A stretch of 64,000 nucleotides of DNA, taken from assembly GCA_002700305.1 (NCBI GenBank), contig PACZ01000024.1:372001-436000 (forward strand). The letters run 5' to 3'. Numbering within the stretch: the stretch's first letter is position 1; every line of letters starts with the position of its first letter. Source of the stretch: Hyphomonas sp. Lineage in GTDB: Bacteria > Pseudomonadota > Alphaproteobacteria > Caulobacterales > Hyphomonadaceae. The notes below the pieces were generated by a model. It did no database searches. It worked only from the letters and a program-made list of their open reading frames with translations, and was not told the DNA's origin. This document shows, piece by piece, positions 63,209-64,000 of the stretch. The translations under genes and the position numbers were made by a program.

Positions 63209-64000
63209 GTGCCAAAATCGAAGCGTATTGTCATCAAGATCGGATCCAGCCTGCTGGCGAACGAAGAACTGCTCACACCGCGCTGGGCCTTCATTCAGCA
63301 ACTGCTGAGCGACGTGAAGACGCTCCGGGATCAGGGATATGAAGTTCTGATCTGCTCATCGGGGGCTGTCGCATTGGGACTCAGCACAATTGGCGAGTCT
63401 CCTGAAACCGCCGGCCTCAGAGACAAGCAGGCTGCAGCCGCGTGCGGAATGCCCATCCTGCTGAATGCCTACAAGCAGGTCGCGCACGAATACAGTTTCG
63501 ACATTGCTCAGGTGCTTGTCACCCTGAAGGACCTGGAAGACCGCCGCCGGTTTCTGAACACGAAGAATACAGTACACAGACTGATCCGAGCCGGCATTAC
63601 GCCGATTGTGAACGAGAACGACTCCATCACGACGGAAGAAATCCGGGTCGGCGACAATGACCGCCTTGCGGCGAAGGTCGCCCAAATGGTTCAGGCAGAA
63701 ACGCTGATCATCCTGACCAGTGTTGACGGCCTCTACGATCGAAACCCAGATGAGCCGGGCGCGCAGTTGGTCGAAATTGTCAACGATGTGAACGAGTTTC
63801 TGGAAGTGACGAAAAGCGTCAGCAGTCTGGGCACCGGCGGGATGCTCACCAAAATGCAGGCTGCCAATATGGCGCAGAACTCGGGCTGCACAACATTGAT
63901 CGGCAATGGCGAGGCGGAAAACCCAGTCACTTCCCTTCTCGATGGTTCGCGCAAGCACACGCGGTGTGTCGCGCATGACAAGCCGGCAACAGACTGGACG
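63209..64000 (+). CDS. proB: Glutamate 5-kinase, N-terminal part (cut by window edge)
   Basis: The GTG start (preceded by GGGAG) gives 264 visible codons of the amino-acid-kinase domain: KRIVIKIGSSLLANEEL, CSSGAVALGLSTIG, TPIVNENDSITTEEI, VGDNDRLAAKVAQMV, LTSVDGLYDRNPDEPGA and GTGGMLTKMQAANMAQNSGC. It catalyses the first step of proline synthesis. The C-terminal end, with the PUA domain if present, is outside the window. Confidence 0.96.
   Translation, partial: MPKSKRIVIKIGSSLLANEELLTPRWAFIQQLLSDVKTLRDQGYEVLICSSGAVALGLSTIGESPETAGLRDKQAAAACGMPILLNAYKQVAHEYSFDIAQVLVTLKDLEDRRRFLNTKNTVHRLIRAGITPIVNENDSITTEEIRVGDNDRLAAKVAQMVQAETLIILTSVDGLYDRNPDEPGAQLVEIVNDVNEFLEVTKSVSSLGTGGMLTKMQAANMAQNSGCTTLIGNGEAENPVTSLLDGSRKHTRCVAHDKPATDWT

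Overview
The window looks like chromosomal DNA from a GC-rich marine-type alphaproteobacterium, most likely Hyphomonadaceae or a close relative. The taxonomic call is inference. It rests on four TonB-dependent receptor genes, an alphaproteobacterial SOS box (GAAC-N7-GAAC) in front of an imuA-imuB-dnaE2 mutasome, an RpoE/ChrR-type singlet-oxygen sigma/anti-sigma pair, many Tat or lipoprotein signals on metabolic enzymes, and 4-bp ATGA gene overlaps. No rRNA, tRNA, CRISPR array, transposase or integrase was recognised.

Layout. 0-6 kb: a TonB receptor (cut by the left edge) behind a large internally duplicated surface lipoprotein, then an Xre-type regulator with a PD40 propeller lipoprotein. 6-9.7 kb: TetR-HlyD-ABC efflux operon with a clear TetR operator. 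9.7-12.6 kb: complete EF-P module (epmB, epmA, efp). 12.6-18.2 kb: SOS mutasome whose promoter arrangement suggests a leaderless imuA mRNA. 18.4-25.1 kb: TetR, an exported formylglycine-generating enzyme, two Cys-type sulfatases and a GST. 25.2-28.8 kb: divergent ECF sigma/ChrR and DUF1365/FAD-oxidoreductase operons with overlapping ECF promoters. 28.8-36.5 kb: exported dipeptidase, isochorismatase, TetR, TonB receptor, M14-like peptidase and a Tat-exported aminotransferase. 37-40.7 kb: another TonB receptor and an ANTAR regulator. 41-51.8 kb: a Tat-exported D-amino-acid-oxidase-like protein with its domains in circularly permuted order, an exported isochorismatase-fold hydrolase, a YHS protein, DUF1348, AhpCF, a Tat flavin amine oxidase with cytochrome c and a RidA lipoprotein, and an acyl-CoA synthetase. 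51.8-59.3 kb: phnDCE transporter, RpiR regulator, HAD phosphatase and TonB receptor, tied together by a shared 17-bp operator. 59.8-64 kb: TetR, putP, proC and proB (cut by the right edge).

How it fits together. The central 28.8-51.8 kb reads as a cell-envelope peptide and amino-acid catabolic island: receptors bring material across the outer membrane, exported peptidases release amino acids, exported PLP and flavin enzymes transaminate or oxidise them, cytochrome c can take electrons, RidA can hydrolyse the imines, and AhpCF can remove peroxide. The strongest candidates for something not previously described are the circularly permuted oxidase, the exported oxidase/cytochrome/RidA triad, the RpiR-phn-TonB regulon, and the lipoprotein FGE beside its sulfatase clients.
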